Origin: Pseudoscleropodium purum
Taxonomy: Eukaryota; Streptophyta; Bryopsida; Hypnales; Brachytheciaceae
Length of the DNA: 64,000 nt
Assembly: GCA_963969395.1 (NCBI GenBank)
Contig: OZ017796.1
Location: 15,874,501 to 15,938,500 of the forward strand
Direction: 5' to 3'
Shown here piece by piece: positions 35,155-49,600 of this stretch; the first letter of the stretch is position 1; every line of letters starts with the position of its first letter. The translations under genes and the position numbers were made by a program. Under the pieces are notes generated by a model. The model worked only from the letters and a program-made list of their open reading frames with translations. It made no database searches and was not told the origin of the DNA.

Positions 35155-38100
35155 TTACTTCGCGGACGAGATCTGCATGGATCCCGGAGTTCACCAGGCG
35201 TTAGCTTCGATCTTTGCTAGCTGTCCACTTCAGTTTCAGCAACAACTAATTTTTATAAAACTAGCTACCGTTTAATTGTAGACAATTGCATGCTTGCTGT
35301 TTGAATTGAAGTTGCTGGCATGAAGGAAGCGAATCTAAGGAAAATGATGAAATCCATGAGATGCAATCTCGGGTAGAATTCGTTTTGTCATCATCAGGAA
35401 AGAGTCCTGAACATCAATTTGGTTAAAGTTTCAGTTCCTCCCCGTGAAAGTGGAAGTGCTCATGTCCCAAACACAAGGAAGATATTTCAGTTTCCACCTT
35501 GTGAAAGTGTGGAAACATGTACTATTAACATTTCAATTTCATCAAATTGAAGCTTTGTCGCTACTTTTGTCACGTGTTTTTAGGATTTAGGGTGAACATT
35601 TTAGAACAAGGGGCTTGAAACGCAAAGCTATACCTATCCTGTTTCTTAGAGTTTTGCTTAGATTCATGCCACAAGTCTAGGAGCAGGAATTAAGTCAATT
35701 TACCAAAATGGACAATGATTCCCCATGTAATTTACATAAATTTCAAAATTCCTTTTGCAAATTTGGGTCACTATGTAATTATTTTCCTATCCTATTATTA
35801 TTTGGGTCAATTTATTCCAAACCTCCTTTGAAGAAAGTTGAATTGAGTAATTTTGAAAATTATTGATATATGGGTGATTGCTAGAATTTGAAAGACTTGT
35901 AGATTTTGTTGCATTTTAAATTGGAATATATTTTCCAAGTACTCACTAGTAGTTATTTTAGAAATAACATGACACCTACTATAGGGTACATATATTTGAG
36001 GATACATTTTAAATGTTGAAGTTAATAATTTAAAAAATATTCAAGTTACTTTTGCATCATTTTTTTGAAAACATATTGTATTAAAACCACTATATAATAC
36101 ATTGTAATAATTCATCATATTGTATATAATTTGCAAATCTACCCAAGAAGTAGTTTAAAGGAGAGGGGAGGAACCTACATGAAGATCTTCCATTTTTAAT
36201 TTATAAATTGACAAAAAATGAACAATGTCTCATTTTGAATTGAAATGTTCTCATTTTTCCCAAGTAAGAGCTATCATTGTATTATACCTTGAATCCTAAA
36301 CTCTAAAACCAATTTTTTTTTTGACACATTTTATAAGATTTTAGGATCCAAACCACTACACTTGTATATGCATAAATCAAGCCGTTAGCCAATATAATGC
36401 TACTTATGGAATTTTCAATTTTCATGGTTTTTTATGTTATTATACATGTATGATTCATTTATATGAATTGTTTGCATTCATCATCATCTTCATAATTTCA
36501 TTGAATCAATTTCATTCTCAACAAACTCCCCACATTATTCAAGTTAAACTACAATAGTTCACTATTATAGGTACTTCAAAACCCACACATGTAAGGCGAC
36601 TTTGCTATTATATCTCGACCATCTTTTTGCCGCTTACATCCTAATAAGACCCAAATTTACTCTCAGTGCTCTATCAAGGTCATACATGGCACCATGATCT
36701 AGTTCAAGATCTCTCACTATTTACTATCATCTATTCATTTAGAAAAAGTTTAAAAGTGAAACTTGATTTTCACAATGTATAGATAGTTTGTATGACATAC
36801 ACATTGGCATCCATTCTACCTTGGAAGTCGATAAAATTATGCTATGGTCATAGAATTAACATAAACAAATTTCATACCAAAATATCCAAAATACTATAAA
36901 AATAGTGAATTTCTACAAGAAAATGTGTAAATATTCATCTAGGAGGTCTTTGTATGAAAGTATTAGAACTATGTGGGAACAAATCCAAGGTTCTTCAAAT
37001 TCAACAAGAATAAAATAAAATAAATTACTTAGAAAGACAAATAGTTCTAATACAACCCTTCAAAAATGTATTTTGAGAATATTATCTAAAATATTCTAAA
37101 AAAGTATAATATTTTTAGAATATGCCTATTATTTAAATATTCCTTGATTGCATGTCCCTCATATTTAGTATTCCTTTTCTGGTTTGTTGAAAAGTAACCC
37201 TCTTTAAATATTGAAAAGTTTCCAAGTAACCTTTCATCAAATTTTCAAGGAACAAAGAGAAAGTTCATTAATGTCTATAAACACTTAGAAAAGAAGGACT
37301 TTGCAAATACTATCATTGATATCACAAACAAACAAACAAGACCCCAAATGATATTAAGATTTGGTATATAGTAAAAACTTTAAACTTATAATTTGCATAT
37401 TCACAATGATATAATAAAATATCATTTGTTGGACTTGGAGTTATTTGGACAATAATTAAAACTTTTATATACTAAATTACAATAAATTCATATTTCAGAT
37501 GTTTAATACAAAAAATATCAATATTGATTTTTTGAAGACATCATCAAATAAATAGAACATGCAATCTAAGCAATCATATGGATGAGCATTAAGATATATT
37601 AAAGCATCAATATCGAAATTTTGACTAAGAATATTTTGAAAAATCATTTATAGTTTATTAGTTTTATACTTAGAGACTTGATTGAATTTTAATAGAGGTA
37701 GCGTGCAATCTATTTATTGAATATGAACATTATTTATTAAAGTTCAAATTCTATAGTCTTATCAAACAAAATTGAGTAAAAGAATATGATCATATATTCA
37801 TCGTTATAAATATAATCTGTAGATGAATTACAATCATATATTTAGAAATAGCTAGGATTTTATGAATATGACTCAAAGTGGTTGACAATAGTAATATAAC
37901 AAATATGCATGTTTTTTCCTTGACTTAATAGTTTATGTGAAGAAATGTATATAGAGATTATACTTAAAGAAATTCACGTGAAAGAAAAATATAAGACAAA
38001 AATTTTGCAACAAAACCATTATATGAGAAAAATGTAAGCAATATATATTAGCTAAAGTATCATAGATGTGTGCAACCATTGGAGTTGATGAAAATATATA

Positions 38101-41100
38101 GAAATGGACTTAAGAATTCAAACATTAATTGATAAACTTGCACAAGTTTGGTTTGGAATTTGGATCTTAATATGTATGTTTTTGTCTTTAGAATTTTTTC
38201 TTTCAGTATATTTGCTTTTAATTTTATTGTTGTTATATTACATCATGGTTTCCCTTGTGAATCATGTCACTGAATTGGGAATCTTTAGGCAGAACGAATA
38301 TAGTGATCAAGAATTGCAAGCAATGTAATTTGAACCAATATTATATCATTTGTAGAATATATTTTGATGTCTACTTAGCTTCAAAAACTTTTATTTAAAA
38401 TATTGAAGCTTTTGTCTATAAGATGGTATGAAGATGTCAATCAATTAATAAAAAATGATACCAAAATATTTGATGTTATTATATCCAAATATTTTGATTA
38501 TATCTTTTGAAATATTGACACAATATTGAAAAAAATATTTTTATTCACATATATGAAACATATAACTTACACAAATTGAAATACTTGAGATCATGCCTTG
38601 TCATTATCAAAAACTTTTCACTTCTTTAACATCAAGTAAATATCAATGTCTACATATAAATAAATAGAAATTATTGAGTCAACATTTATTTAATGACAAA
38701 AATAAAATCTCATATAAACTTATTTTTGGCATGCCATAGTACATAGATTAAGTTCAAAAATAGTACTTAAATAGATCTAGGATGTAAGATATTTTGAAAA
38801 ATTGTAGATGACTTGCATGTTGTCATCTTTCAACCTTATTCTATAACTTTAATGTTTGATTTAATTGAAGTTTTGATTTTGTAAAGATATAAGTAGTTTG
38901 ATTGGGGAGGAATCATCCTATTAAACTACCAATGATTCTCATTGCTTACAAGCAAAAAAAAATAGAATGTAATGGGGTGTCAATTGATTTTGTCTATTAA
39001 CCTCCACATCTTGTGCTATGTGCTATGTAGCTCCAATGATTGATTTGATTTGAAAATTTGAATTTGTATGGATATAATTAGTCTTTCATAATACCAGTAG
39101 AAGCATATCATTAAATTTAAAAAGAACAAAGGTCTAGGACAAGAAAAACAAAACACAATGTAAAAAAATAAAAAATGGTTTTTGGAATAACTTGTATGCA
39201 TGACAAAGTCTACATTGATGAAATTATGTCTAGAGAGTTAGTTCATTCCATGCATAAATTTATATTGGCGACCTGATTTTCTAAAATTCGCCCAAGAACA
39301 CAAGTAGAGAAGTTCATATTAAATGGAAGAGATGGTGACTAAGATACTTGCATCCCAAATCATCATTACTTAAAATGCAACACCTACATTCCAACCAAAA
39401 AGCAACACTAAAACTTAAATATTCATGACATCAAAGGGCCCCAATGAGAATGTGAGAATCAAGGAGAATCTAGTGTCAATTTGGTACGCCTACACACAAT
39501 ACTTTTAAATTTCATAACTTATTCACATAATGTCCAAATAGTGCATGCTTAGAGTGTTGGAATCCTCTTTTAATTGCCAATAAAAGCCAATAAAACGTAA
39601 TTATGTATAGGGCAATGCTCAAAGAGTAGGACATCTCGCATACAAAAAGGCTGACAAGGAGGGCGGAGCTTGACAAGGAGGCTTTTTGAGTGAAATGCCC
39701 AACAACAAGAGGCATTGCGTAGCGTAAACTACTATAGGAAATAATTAACAGATTAGAATGAACAATTAGGATGAAAATACAATGTTGAATGAAAAATCTA
39801 TAATGCCTGATTATAGGAGCAAAACCACATAAATGGGCATTAAATGGGCATTACAGCTTGATTGCAGTGTAGAACCCACCCAGGAAATGAACATGCAATT
39901 TCCTCCAAGTGATTTCCATTTAATAACAGTAAGTATTCTCATTTGCTATTAGTGTTGATTGTGTGTGCACTTCCTTTACTTGAAATGTTCTTTCTCTTGT
40001 GAAGCCTTTAGCAGAAGGCAATTGCATTCCGTCCCGTCCAGGGCCATGTTTCATTTGTCAGAATACTCGTGTTAGCGCCTCACAAGGTAAGACCATTGCA
40101 AATTGAATTCTGTCGGTTTTCGTAGACGAAGCCGTGTGTCTTTGTTATTGAATGGTAAGCTCTTCCGATGACACGGCTTGTGTTCCGAAAAGATGTGCTC
40201 CGAAATTTTGTGGTCTTCAATTCGAATACAGACACACACTGTGGAACATCTTCAACGTTGTGCGTTTATGTTTCTGTCACACCTTGTTCACAGTTCGTTA
40301 CACGTGCTCCCAGGGAAGTTTTCGCAACTCCACCTTAATTGCATTTCTCACTCCCACACTCCGCGTAACACTCTCCGAGGTTCAGGAAATGAGGGTCTCC
40401 CAAACACAGTTGAACCAAGCACTAGCTATTGAAGAAGGTTCAAGAAGCTAGTATGGATCAATAGGTTTGAAGCTAGGAATCATCCTCTGTGAGAACGACG
40501 GAGCCATGTTGCCTCATGCTTTGTCATTTGTAGAAATTTAATTTTCTTTTGACTTAAAAGAGACCTTCAACAAGTAACGAAGAATGTCACTACTCACTTG
40601 CAGGTAATGCACTTCACCAATATCCAACTTCAGAGTTGGATATATTATTGGGGTCAAATTTCTTCAATTTTATAGAGAGGCAAGAATGAAGGGCATGCAA
40701 CAACAAGCAAAAGTGGATTACGTCGTACCAATCTTTCAAGGCTTCTATAGGGGCAACAAAGAGTTAGATCACTTCTCATCTCCCCTCCTCAATTCCTTTA
40801 GGAACAAGAAGCAAAATTTCTCCCTATTTTGTGCCTTTAATTTTGTATTTTGTAACCTTCTCAATCTCAATTTGAAGTTTTTGATTCCAAATTATATGAA
40901 TTCCAAATTTCCAATTTTATCATCCATGGTAAATAATATTTTTTTTGTATTTTTACTAAGATTGGAACTCCAATTTTTGCCTTCTAAAAGAAAGCTCTTA
41001 GGTGACTAGTTTTAAGGCAATCTAAACATGCAATTTTTTTTCTTGGGCTTAGTTTGTTGAATGAACAAGTCTTTTTCTCCATCAATGAGGGCCTTTTTAC

Positions 41101-42009
41101 ACTAGTAATCAAGGATTGTGACCAAAGCATTTGGAGCATTGTGATTAGAGGATAAAAATAGACCAGGCCAAGGCTATTTTACACTAGCTCTTTCAAATGA
41201 AAAGTGAACAAGGTTTAAATTGGGTGATAGAATGACACAAAATCCTACACAAAATCCTACATAGAAACCTACATGGAAACCTACATGTCCTAAAATGGAT
41301 AAGGTTTCATGGTCACCCAACTTTTGTAACAAGACAATGAGAAGAGGTTTTCTTGCTAATTTTTAAGGATGACAAGCCATCCCAAGAAAGTTGATTAGTC
41401 TATTTTTGTCAATCTTTTATCTCTTTTACTATTAAAAATGTTGTTTTTATTACAATTTATTTTTTTATTTTGGAAAAATGCATTTTTGTTGCATTAATTA
41501 CCATAAAATCAATTTGAAGTACTAAATGTATTAAATGAATTTGATTTTTAGTATCTTTCTAAAAGAATGGCATGGTCATTTATATAGTATTTTCCACTAT
41601 GTACAATTGACTAAATCTATATGAATAAATTTTGTATTCTTTTTGGACCTTACAAATTTCCTTTTGTATCTTTTGGCATCCTAGTTGTTGAAATTTTTAC
41701 TAGGAGATGAGAAAAAAAGGGAGAAGGGGAGAGAAGACAAGTAAAAGAGAACAGTAAATTATAAAATCTAATTCTTTCAAAATTTCATTAAAAATAAATA
41801 ACTCCCAAGGAACAAGTCTAAGTTCACTTTCAACACTGTTGGAAGGTGACCAATGGCTGGCAATATTGGCTCTTGGTCATTGGTGTAAAGAGGCCTTGAA
41901 TGTGACTTTCATTCCCACTTACAATGATGGTGACGGATTCCAAACTTAAAATCCATAGTAGTTTACAGCATAATCCTTGAACGACACGGCCCCTCGTGAC
42001 CAAAGTAGT
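35155..42009. other. Long AT-rich intergenic DNA
   Basis: About 7 kb with no recognised gene. Bases 35800-39000 are extremely AT-rich. A 74-residue hydrophobic frame at 38104-38328 is probably chance. Bases 40000-40450 have more balanced composition and a 99-residue frame without family resemblance. Near 41236-41287 short ATCCTACACAAA and AACCTACATGGA words repeat in tandem. Confidence 0.55.
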
Positions 42010-42085
42010 CACCAAAATGCTCCTCATATTGAATCAAGAGGTGCATTCATTGTGTCTACACTGAGCAATGAAGTATTCCATGAGA
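42010..42085. repeat. Dispersed repeat shared with 7505-7575
   Basis: CACCAAAATGCTCC followed by TGTGTCTACACTGAGCAATGAAG matches the copy in intron 2 of the quinone reductase gene. The wider surroundings (41840-42010) have no clear counterpart there, so the shared unit is short or decayed. Confidence 0.5.
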
Positions 42086-42633
42086 CGCTTTTGGTTCTCA
42101 GCGTCCGACCGACCTTCAAGGAGTACGCAAGGTAATAGTGTCAGTATTCAGGAATTGAAGGATCCGCAGATTCTAATGGGTAGGTAGGATTCCTGTAAGG
42201 GGCATGATTTTGACACCCAGAAGATTACAGACAGTATCCGAAAACAGATTCAATCACTGGAAAATCTTGCCAATGTTCTGTGTGGAATGGATTCTAATGG
42301 GAATACCGACAGTAATTCAGAACGATTCCGAACTCCGACATTTGTCCTCGGAGCTAGTCTTATATGGTGTCAACACATAAATCTACAACCGGTGTTCTTC
42401 CCGATGTTAATTGAGTGTGGGTTTTCACATTCCACGCTGCGCAGTAAAGTAAAACTTTCTCTTGTTTCTTTGAATAGAAAAAAAAAAAAATCCGCGCTGC
42501 GAGACCACTTCGTCAAGCTGAAGTGAATCTTGTGCGGGGCACACGATTGACTGAAGTTCCAAAACCCAAACTGTTCACTTGGCGAAGGGCGGCAGCGCCC
42601 GCGGACCCGCCGTGCCATTTCTGGCCATTCTAG

Positions 42634-42753
42634 AAAGATGCAACACTACGTCAACGCTCGAAAGACGGAGAACATGTTAATTCTGGAAAGATTGAGAAAC
42701 CCTGTCAGTGGTAGAAGATGGAGTACCGTGTCAACGGTTGAAAGATGCAATTG
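42634..42753 (+). repeat. Degenerate minisatellite, 26-28 bp unit
   Basis: Units starting AAAGATGCAACACTACGTCA, AAAGACGGAGAACATGTTAA, AAAGATTGAGAAACCCTGTC and AAGATGGAGTACCGTGTCAA begin at 42634, 42661, 42687 and 42715, with a partial fifth at 42741. A related CCGTGTCAATGGGTAGAAAG occurs near 42820. The composition is less AT-rich than the surroundings. Confidence 0.6.
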
Positions 42754-42759
42754 TCGCTT

Positions 42760-44721
42760 GTGTCGATCAACGGGTACTCCGTCGGGTTGATTTGATTACT
42801 CAGGAGTAATTCCATAGCAACCGTGTCAATGGGTAGAAAGACCAACAGCAACTTTATATTTTGTCGCAGTTGAAACTGAGAAGATTTCAGTGCGTTCCAA
42901 TTAGTATTATATGATAAATATATAAAAATTCTGTACTGTACATACCGACAGCCCCTCTTTGGTTGCTTGAAAGTGCTTACGCACCCGTACCCTCTTTGTA
43001 CCTCCTCAATGTGAGCCCAAGCGAATCGAATCGAATTCTTACTACTGCAAGCTTCCTTCCTTGTTAGCTAGGGTGAGCCAGGGTGAGTGAGTTTGCTTCC
43101 ACTTCGAATTGAAATGGAAGCGAAAGCAAGAGAGAGTGGGTGAGCATGGGTGAGTAACAACAATGTCGGAGTTTGGCATGCTCCATTGCCTGTTCCATGT
43201 AGTGATTTTGGACTCTTGAATTTATCATCTTCAATCAAACAAGAGATCAAACAAACTCAAACAAGACTTAAAAAAGCTGAGAGTCCTTAACCTTGTGCTT
43301 ATTGGTTAAGGTGCTCACAAAGAGTTCAAGACCACCTAACATGTTTTTATTTATATGAATGAGTGAGTTGGCTTCACTTGTAGCTGGCTTGGTCAATTTG
43401 CTTTGAATGAGTACAATGTTGTCATCTAAATCTTGAAAATGGATAAAAGGTGCTAAGACTTGATTGACTTCAAACCCAAATTAAGTAGGATAAACAAGCA
43501 CACATATATATGTAATTACAATTGGCTACAATAATGTTTTAAATTTGTGAACTATATGAATTTAGTTTAATAGATATTTCAACCTAGAGTATATTTGGAT
43601 ACCATTGAATTTCCCCCACAATACAATACAATTGGACACCACTAAATTCCTTCCCCTATAATTCTACATAAAAGTGTAATTGCTTACCCACATACTATTT
43701 CCCCTTCTTTTTTCTTTGATATTTTTGGAATGTGCATCACATTTCACTGTTCCTATTTTTTTTTAATACGTGCATAATTTTATTAAAGAACAAGTCTGAG
43801 AGAATGTGCATTAAAGAACAAGTAAGAAATTTTCCTCAGTTCTGTATGCACGTAATGATATGGAATTTTGTGACATGACATGGAAAGTGACATGAAAAAA
43901 GTACTTGGGGTTGCATCGATGAGAGAGGAACATAGAGAGTGACGGATTTTGAGGAACTCCTGATAGCATCTTTTGACTTTGATTCTTGTCCAAGATGCTA
44001 CCAGGAGTTCGAAACAACTTTGATGTGGCACTGTAAATTTAGTACTTGCAGACAATGTTACCAAGGTTGAGAAACAACTTTGTTGTAGCACTGTAAGTTA
44101 CTGCAGACATTGGTAACTTGAAAACACCACGGAGCTCATAGTGGCAGCGGGACCGGTTCAAGATTACGGCAACAGAATTGCTACAGTTCTTTGTTACAAT
44201 TGAACCTCCAATGTCGCCGATAAAGAAGTCAAATAATGAAGTGTTCAATTTGTGAGTCAAAAGCAAAACTACACTTTGAAGTGGCGGACAAGTATGTGTC
44301 AAAGAGAGAGCGAGAGAACCACGAAAAATTACAATGAATGTCCTGAAGAATGAGACCGAGTGCAGAACAGCTCTCGATCATTTATCAAATTATATACACT
44401 GATCTGTCGGCATGACAGCCGTTCACAAAAACGGAACAGAACTTGTGGATCCACTTTCAGTAGGCAAGATTTTCCAGACCTGGTGCTCGATGTACAAATG
44501 GTTTGGTGATCCACTTATGTGACTCCACAACTCCACCTCGGTGAGAATACATCTCTCACGGTTTGTCTAGAATTTTACGATCCACACTCGGATCATGTGA
44601 AACACCGGACAACTAATATCTCTCTCGTTTGATACCTCTACCCGAAGCTGTGGTAGCCCAACTCCTTATGGTGGGGCTTGCAAAAAACGGGAAAAATTTC
44701 CTGCATACCTTGATTTTGTAC
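42760..44721. other. Intergenic DNA downstream of the GALS-like gene
   Basis: No gene recognised. It contains a short tandem duplication at 43993-44109 (listed separately) and an AT-rich block at 43500-43800. The last few hundred bases should include the 3' UTR of the minus-strand galactosyltransferase gene. Confidence 0.5.
43993..44109 (+). repeat. Tandem duplication, about 58-bp unit
   Basis: GCTACCAGGAGTTCGAAAC with AACTTTGATGTGGCACTGTAA and TTGCAGACA is followed directly by a second version with TTACCAAGGTTGAGAAAC, AACTTTGTTGTAGCACTGTAA and CTGCAGACA. Two units are visible. Confidence 0.6.
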
Positions 44722-46611
44722 CTAAACAATAAATGGTTGCGCCCCGATGGTGTTGAGCTCGTATAGTTTCACATCCTTGGCTAAATTCGCCATGGTCTCA
44801 TCTAACTTATGGTGACTACCTTCGTGGGTCTGCACAGCTGTTTTATTTCCCGAATCGATAAAGACGTTGCAGACTTCGTCTCTCTTGTTGATAGTGCCAT
44901 GGTAGTGATAGTACCGAATTCGATCACCTTTGGGGTAATGATTCGTCCCCTGCCGCATGTTCATCGACATGTGAATTCCAGCTGCCTCGGCATGGCGAGC
45001 TTGGATAACGTACTTGCGGTCGGCACGTTTTCGTTTGTCCGCAACCTTACGGTAGACTAGCTTCTCAAATCCCCATCGACTGCACACAATCACAACAAAA
45101 CAGCAAACTCAGCAACGATTTCTCCACATTGAAGCTTGATTTTGAACTGGGGTAGAAGAGTTCCTGCTAACCGTAACTACGGAGGAAGCCCGTGAAGATC
45201 CTGGCTGGTTGTAAAATGACTAAATCGATGGATCGTATTTTGGAATAATAGGATTCAAATGACATCAAATTTTATATCACCAGAATCAGTGAAAAACATT
45301 CCACGTGTTGGTCAATATACAATAAAATTACACCAAAAAAAAGCCCCGTATGACGTCCTCAAAACCTGCCAAAAAATGTCGAGGTGTTAGAAATGGAGCA
45401 TACCTTTGGTGTTCGTCTTGCGTTGCGTTATCAGCCACACACATCCCCTTCGAAATCGGAACTTGCTCAATGGTGATCTGCGTCACGTTCGGATTCTCAT
45501 TGAGAACCTCCGACAGGGAAACCTTAGGGTTCACGTACATGAACTCATCGATGTCGAAGAAGAACGTCCAGTTCGCCATAAACCTCGACCGAAACAGGCA
45601 ATCATTCACCACCAAAAACTGGTTATGGTAATACCCATCATACAACTCCTGCTGTCTAATATTCTGCAGCGTCACTCTCCCTTGCTCAATCCACGGCTGT
45701 AGCACCTTGCGCACATCCTCGTGAAAGCCCCCAGAATCGTGAAGGAAGAAATGTGACTTATCCCCCAAGAACTTCGCATGGTACGCCATCCATTCTCGCA
45801 TCCTTTGTGGGCTAATGTCTCCATAAACTGAGGAGCCGCAGTAGACGTAATCATAAGGAAAGTTTTGGGGATCGAACACGCTCGCATTGTACTCCCCCTT
45901 CGCCTCAGTCAGCGCCACGATCCTCACGGGTTGCCTGTACTTGTCCCCATAGTTGGCAAACAAAACAAGCTCCCCGCCGGCTCCATCCACACCCACATCC
46001 TCATTAAACTGGCACGTAATCACCACGACAGTGTAGAGCTTCCCGTAGTCCCAATCGGGCTTCACCTTGTGCGGACGGCCCTTCACAACTTCCCCAGTTC
46101 CATTCGATACCCACTCGCAAGCGAAAGGCGGCTGGTGATGAGTCTCCACGGACTTCGACGTGAGCCCCACGATGGAAAACTCGCGGGGACCGCCTCGGTA
46201 GGCGCTCATTTCAATGTACAAGTGCGTTGCTAATCCGTGGGGTTTAAACAACCGAACTTCCCCGTGGCTTACATCGATTGCATCCGGGTGAATATTCTCG
46301 TGGAGAACAGATGCAGAGAGAAGAGGAAGAGGCTCGGGTTGTGTATCGTGCACCAGAAGGTGCTTCACCGTCTCGGTGGGACACCAGAGTTTGGAGCTGA
46401 GAGGAAGCAGCTGGACAAGGAGGAGGAAGAACCCGATGGCCACGATCATACTATACACGACATTGAGACGGACTTCGGGAAGGGAGGTCATTTGCAAATT
46501 GATGGCCGTGTGGCAGCCCAGCTCCTTGCTCGACCAGAGCTTGTTCAACCGCTTCACTTTCTCCGTGCCCTTCTCGACCTTAATCACGGTGTGGTCCTTT
46601 TCCAGCTTCAT
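44722..46611 (-). CDS. Beta-1,4-galactan galactosyltransferase-like protein (GALS, GT92/DUF23)
   Basis: Family members add beta-1,4-linked galactose to pectic galactan side chains in the Golgi. Exons are 45404-46611 and 44722-45079, joined in frame through a GTATGC donor to 521 residues (Arabidopsis GALS about 500). The upstream in-frame stretch to 46671 begins with GTG, so I start at the ATG at 46611. Residues 51-70 (NVVYSMIVAIGFFLLLVQLL) form one membrane anchor, giving a type II Golgi topology. The GT92 core shows ALTEAKGEYNAS, DYVYCGSSVYG, MREWMAYHAKF, GYYHNQFLVVNDC, FFFDIDEF (DxD metal motif at 353-355), ITIEQVPIS, SRWGFEKLVYRK and IRYYHYH. All blocks are present, so the gene looks functional. 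Assignment as GALS over another GT92 protein is by similarity; linkage specificity is inferred. Confidence 0.92.
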
Positions 46612-49600
46612 TGTCACGACTCCAAACCCTTCAGAAACCTTAGGACGAAAGCAGAAAGAAGCAAATTGCACGTTCGGAAGTGAGCGCGCTTTCAGTGAAA
46701 CTCGTCAGCAATCAGACTTCACACACAGAATCACATTCCTTCTGGACACTATAAACCCCAACAGCGGTTTCAGCCAGACAAACCTAGAACTCAAACCGCG
46801 TACAATGAACGTGTCTGTCAGACACAGTAACCACCAGGGAAATACACAATCGCAGCTTGTACTTGCAATTGAGCAGGTTTTCGATCAAAGCTGATTGGCA
46901 GCTCAGCAATAGCTGAGCTGAAGAAATTGAAGGATCCCTAAGTCTACAGAAATTGTTGAGAACCCAACATATAACTTGGGAGCTATGAACTGACCGTTAC
47001 CTATACCACTACAGATCTCTAACACTTAAGAAAATAATCGTCTGACTGACTTCGGAAGAGCGTTATCACTGACAAACAAGGGAACGCCTGATACACAAGT
47101 TATATTATACATGTGGCGATCGATGGCCGAGCTACTAGCTGACAGGATCCGTGTCAATCGACCTGGCAAGGCTAGGGATCAGCAATTCTCAAAGAGACTT
47201 GCAAGGGTGTTCTTGACAAACAATAATTGATCTGTCGCCGTGTCGATTTAAGTATCCCTCGATCGAAGCACGCCCAAAGCCAGAGATGGAGCCGGCTTTC
47301 TTTAGTTTCTCAAGCTCCTGTGGGGTTGACAGCAAGTCCAACTGTAATGACTCAAGGGTCACCGGCCCTGGCTCGTTGCAAATTTCAATGAACGTCGCGG
47401 CAGCTGGTACTCTGGCGCTGTTTACTAATTTTGACCTCGAGAATGGAATTTCCTTTGAAGGCAGTACTGCAAATGAAATGCAACTTTTTCGGGGAGCTTG
47501 TTGCCGTGTGCAAGCCACGAACTGGAGTAAATGTTACGGAGTATTTGGCAAGTAAACGTTTAGAATGGCTATATATATAGAAGCAGAAGAAAAAGACTTA
47601 ACCAGTATTCTATTTCACCCTCTGAGAAAAACCATGTCTTGAGAATGGATCCTAGGCAGTTGGCTTGTTAACAGTAAATTTCAACAACGAAAATTACAAC
47701 CGACCAGAATTTCCTAGCAGGTGCGGATTTCAGTGGGGTAGGTGTCGGTGCTTTGGAAGCCGTTGGCGAGTATATTTCTCGCGTAAACATTTGTCATTAT
47801 TCGGTGCTGTATTATTTTAATGTGACTGTACCTGCTCAGCTGGATCTGCTTGCATTATTTTAATTCTTTGCTTAATCAGGGTCACTGATAGATGATTAGC
47901 CCGGATGCCTGTCTCTTAAGTTTACTGTGCAGTATACTGGGTTTGCAAGACACGGTATCAGAAGTAGACTAATTGGCTGGGGTCACAATTAGTTCAGCAA
48001 TAATAGCAATGTTGAGAGCGAAATCAGTCGCCTCCCTCCGGCCATGCGTGTCGTTTGATTGTCAGAACAGCGAAATCCCGAATGGCATGTGGTTCTAGAA
48101 GAACCTGCGACAGTATACACTGAGTGAACTCCGTCTTTAGTGGAGCAAATTTCATGATTTTCGCCTGAATACAACGCAAGTGAACATACACCTTTACTTG
48201 TTTTGTGCAAGCGTGGCCATGGACGTACTTTTCTTGCTGAAAGTCAAGGGACCCACTGCCATGCTCAGCACAGAATCACAGATGCCCGTCAGGTGGAAAA
48301 CTTTCAACCAAGCAACCCTTCAGCATGTGTTCGTCAATCGTCATGTGGTAACTGGTAAAACCCAGCTTGTGGTTGGTCATGTAAGCAAACTCTGGCACAG
48401 TAACCTTTCTGTACACATTTCAATGAAATTGACGGGACAACGCCTTACCGGTTGACTTCGTCTTTTCTCTAGAATGGCCGGGCGATGACGAGTGTATGGT
48501 TACCGGTCACAGTAACGCGGTGACGAGGTTCTGGTTACCGGCAAGCTTAACTTAATTCTTTCTACGTGGGCTGTTTTAGGCGACCCACTTTATAAAAAAA
48601 CATCCCTGTTCACTATTTTAATAATAACTTATATATTATAAAAATCGATCCCCCCCTGCAGAGATGCTTAGTGACAGATACGGTAACTCATGTAACGTTA
48701 TTATACTAAAACTGTATGAAACACACTTGTTTAGCTAGTCCTAGTTTTTATTCGGTTGGCTTTGAGCAATGTGCATTCAATGTGCACCGGCTGGTCACTG
48801 TAACAGCCAGCCAGTGGTGGCAGAGGTGAAAGGAAGTCACGGACGGAGCCAACTGTTCCGAAGAACACGGTGAAGGGAGTGGTGAACGGACAATGGGAAG
48901 CGACCGTTGCAGCCTGGCGTTTCATCACAGCCTCCCACGCATCCCCTATTTCCCTCCCGGCCGTCCTGAAATGAAGTCAGGTAACAAAAGTCCCTGAGTC
49001 AAGGAACTCCAAACTGAAGGTGGAATGGTGAGTGGAGCCGGTGCAAGACTGCAAGCTCATTAACTTTAAATTACCGCGACGTTGCACAAAAGCTCCGTGT
49101 GACAGTGTCCACGTTGTCCTTCACCTCGTCCTGCTCCACATCAGCGTTATAAGAAGATTTTATGCTTGGGCAGTCATTAGCCATACTTGGGCAGTCATAT
49201 CAGAAGGTTGACCAGCCCTTACTCTATTCTTCTCGGTTGAAGGTTGGAAAACCCAAATTTGAACAAGTCTAAAACTGTCTATTATTATTCCTTATCAGTG
49301 TAAAACCTTTAAAAAAAAAATTCAATCGGACAATAAACCTAATCACAATTAAATCAGCAAAAATCCATGACAGGAATTGACCCTAAACAAGTCCATCACC
49401 AATTGATGGCCATGGATCTTTATAACCTTTCATACAATCCCTTGGTAGAAATTGTATGAGAGGTTATAAGGGTCACTCCTTCATAATGCAAACAAGAAAG
49501 AGTGACCTCTATCTTACTAACATATGAGGAAAAAATAAAAGAAAACAAATCAAACATCAAAGTCCCAAAAAAAATCAATTAATCATCAAGATCAAAATCA

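Noticed and set aside
38104..38328. 74-codon frame with two hydrophobic stretches
   Set aside because: In extremely T-rich DNA, leucine- and phenylalanine-rich frames arise easily. No family and no neighbouring gene structure support it.
40152..40451. 99-codon frame in a balanced-composition patch
   Set aside because: Two overlapping frames on the same strand are similarly open and neither has family features or clear splice structure.
46611..46671. N-terminal extension of the GALS-like protein
   Set aside because: The extension would start at GTG; the ATG at 46611 has an A three bases upstream and gives a family-like length.
47189..47518. Minus-strand frame of 109 codons with a TATA-like motif about 50 bases upstream
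   Set aside because: It begins with GTG and has no in-frame ATG. No family is recognised, and an overlapping plus-strand frame is equally open.
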